A DNA stretch of 7,255 nt from the NCBI GenBank assembly GCA_029858145.1, contig JAOUFP010000139.1, positions 1 through 7,255 on the forward strand. The letters are read 5' to 3'. Below, in pieces: positions 6,309 to 7,255 of the stretch. The translations under genes were made by a program, and so were the position numbers. The notes under the pieces are model-generated. The model was not told where the DNA came from. It did no database searches and saw only the letters and a list, made by a program, of their open reading frames with translations. This DNA is from Nitrospirota bacterium (lineage in GTDB: Bacteria > Nitrospirota > Thermodesulfovibrionia > Thermodesulfovibrionales > UBA6898). Each line of letters begins with the position of its first letter. Position 1 is the stretch's first letter.

Positions 6309-6986
6309 TCAATCCTCCACTACCTTGACCGCAAGGGCAAGCAGCTGGGCGCTGAAGCGCAGGCCCGCTTTGTCTGCCTGCGCGCGGTTGATCATCCAGC
6401 GGAGCTTGCCATCGCTTTGCACCAGGCTGATCATGCCGCCTGAAGAGAGAAAATTATGGGTATCAGCAACAGTAAGCACAGGGGCATCCTTGAGGTCGTC
6501 GACAATCTTCGCAAAATTCTTCTTTTCCGCCGCGCTCACAAAAAGGATATGGCAATCTCTCATATACAGACCTTCCCGGTAATGCCCGTAGTGAATGACC
6601 CTGACAGGTTTCATCCCGCTCTTGCGTATGGTCGCCTGCAATACTTCAAACGCCTCGCCAAAGGGTGAATCGCCTACAATCCCGATCACCATCACGCCGT
6701 CCTTTGTGAGCAGCCGCTTCGACTCCGGCCATTGAACAAACTGGAGAAAATTATACAGGTAGACCGCCTTAAGCTCGTATTCCTGGGCAATCTGCTGCTC
6801 TCCGTAACTCACCTGCTGCATCGGCAGAGCCCACACAAGGGACAAGAGAAGGAAAAAGAGTGTGAAGGCATACCCCAGCTTGCCGAATCCTAAAGTGCCG
6901 TATTGTTTTCCGGCCTTTGAAAAGCGACGAGCAGATCCGGGAAATGAGAGCAACATTTTCCTCAAAAGATCCTTAATGAACCACAT
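6309..6986 (-). CDS. yfiR: YfiR family (DUF4154) periplasmic protein
   Basis: A 225-residue exported protein. Family signatures are EYELKAVYLYNFLQFVQWP (69-87), VMVIGIVGDSPFGEAFEVL (98-116), CHILFVS (145-151) and the ending GGMISLVQSDGKLRWMIN, then AGLRFSAQLLALAVKVVED (183-225). A hydrophobic segment at about 38-55 is the signal peptide core or anchor, preceded by an unusually long basic N-terminus. Two starts are possible: ATG 6986, which overlaps the receptor stop as TAATG but lacks a ribosome-binding site, and ATG 6956 (M11), with GAGGA just upstream. In Pseudomonas, YfiR holds the CHASE8-HAMP diguanylate cyclase YfiN inactive. By analogy this protein probably controls the CHASE8 histidine kinase encoded next. 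It has a single cysteine, C145, so it lacks the disulfides of Pseudomonas YfiR. The gene symbol reflects family membership, not proven function. Confidence 0.9.
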   Translation of the reverse strand: MWFIKDLLRKMLLSFPGSARRFSKAGKQYGTLGFGKLGYAFTLFFLLLSLVWALPMQQVSYGEQQIAQEYELKAVYLYNFLQFVQWPESKRLLTKDGVMVIGIVGDSPFGEAFEVLQATIRKSGMKPVRVIHYGHYREGLYMRDCHILFVSAAEKKNFAKIVDDLKDAPVLTVADTHNFLSSGGMISLVQSDGKLRWMINRAQADKAGLRFSAQLLALAVKVVED

Positions 6987-7255
6987 TAGAAAGTATACCG
7001 CAACTCGGCCCAGAAGTTGCGTCCTTCCATGGGATAGTCATCGGGGATCGACGTCGGGCCCGGCTCACGGGCGTCTTCGTCAAAGAGGTTGCGCACTGCC
7101 GGGGCAAAGTCCCAATGATTAAGGATATTCTTGCGCCGCAGGGTGAGATTCACGATATCATAATCCGCAATATCCGGCCTCGTGTCGTCAGCAGCCCTGT
7201 GCCTGTCTCCCACCCAGAAATACTGGCCGTCACGAGACCAGTCCGGTGCAAGGTC
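6986..7255 (-). CDS. TonB-dependent outer-membrane receptor, C-terminal fragment
   Basis: The last 89 codons of a gene that starts beyond the right edge. The sequence has the typical last strands of a TonB-dependent beta-barrel: DYDIVNLTLRRKNI, then VRNLFDEDAREP, IPDDYPMEGRNFWAELRYTF, ending in the aromatic C-terminal residue recognised by the outer-membrane assembly machinery. The plug, TonB box and most of the barrel are outside the window, so the transported substrate cannot be told. Its TAA stop (6988-6986) overlaps the ATG of yfiR by one base, which points to one transcript and coupled translation. Confidence 0.88.
   Translation of the reverse strand, partial: DLAPDWSRDGQYFWVGDRHRAADDTRPDIADYDIVNLTLRRKNILNHWDFAPAVRNLFDEDAREPGPTSIPDDYPMEGRNFWAELRYTF

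Overview
The window (about 50% G+C) comes from a Gram-negative bacterium: it carries the C-terminus of a TonB-dependent outer-membrane receptor, a periplasmic YfiR-family protein, and two multi-domain membrane signalling proteins. The style of the hybrid kinase and of a paired-hairpin intergenic repeat reminds me of Nitrospirota or the former Deltaproteobacteria, but that placement is an inference and weak. Every convincing gene lies on the minus strand, so the window reads from high to low coordinates.

Block 1 (7255 down to 3898) is a surface-to-cytoplasm signalling cluster. It holds the end of a TonB-dependent receptor (6986-7255, partial), a YfiR protein whose ATG overlaps the receptor stop codon by one base (6309-6986), a 182-bp gap filled by a long imperfect inverted repeat that looks like a small non-autonomous element (about 6141-6292), and a hybrid sensor histidine kinase with a CHASE8-HAMP-PAS-HisKA-HATPase-REC layout (3898-6126). 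In the known YfiBNR system, YfiR restrains YfiN, a diguanylate cyclase whose sensor half is also CHASE8-HAMP. Here the same sensor half is attached to a histidine kinase and receiver, and a TonB receptor replaces the OmpA-like YfiB. The likely reading is a rewired Yfi module with phosphorelay output.

The 3359-3897 gap has no long gene. It holds a 10-codon ORF with a strong ribosome-binding site, two back-to-back perfect hairpins, a good sigma-70-type promoter (TTGACT, 17 bp, TATAAT) pointing at the next operon, a pair of near-identical 16-bp direct repeats, and a 7-bp-stem hairpin in the presumed leader.

Block 2 (3358 down to 1) is a second-messenger operon: a possible 62-codon small membrane ORF, a full-length CHASE2 class III nucleotide cyclase (908-3157), and, 41 bp later, an exported FecR-domain protein with the start of a TPR-like region, cut by the window edge (1-866). 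The small ORF ends in a TAG that is in frame with the cyclase start five codons later, which raises a question of translational coupling or readthrough. The cyclase keeps its metal-binding aspartates but has non-canonical residues at the purine-recognition positions.

No rRNA, tRNA, CRISPR array, or intact transposase was seen.
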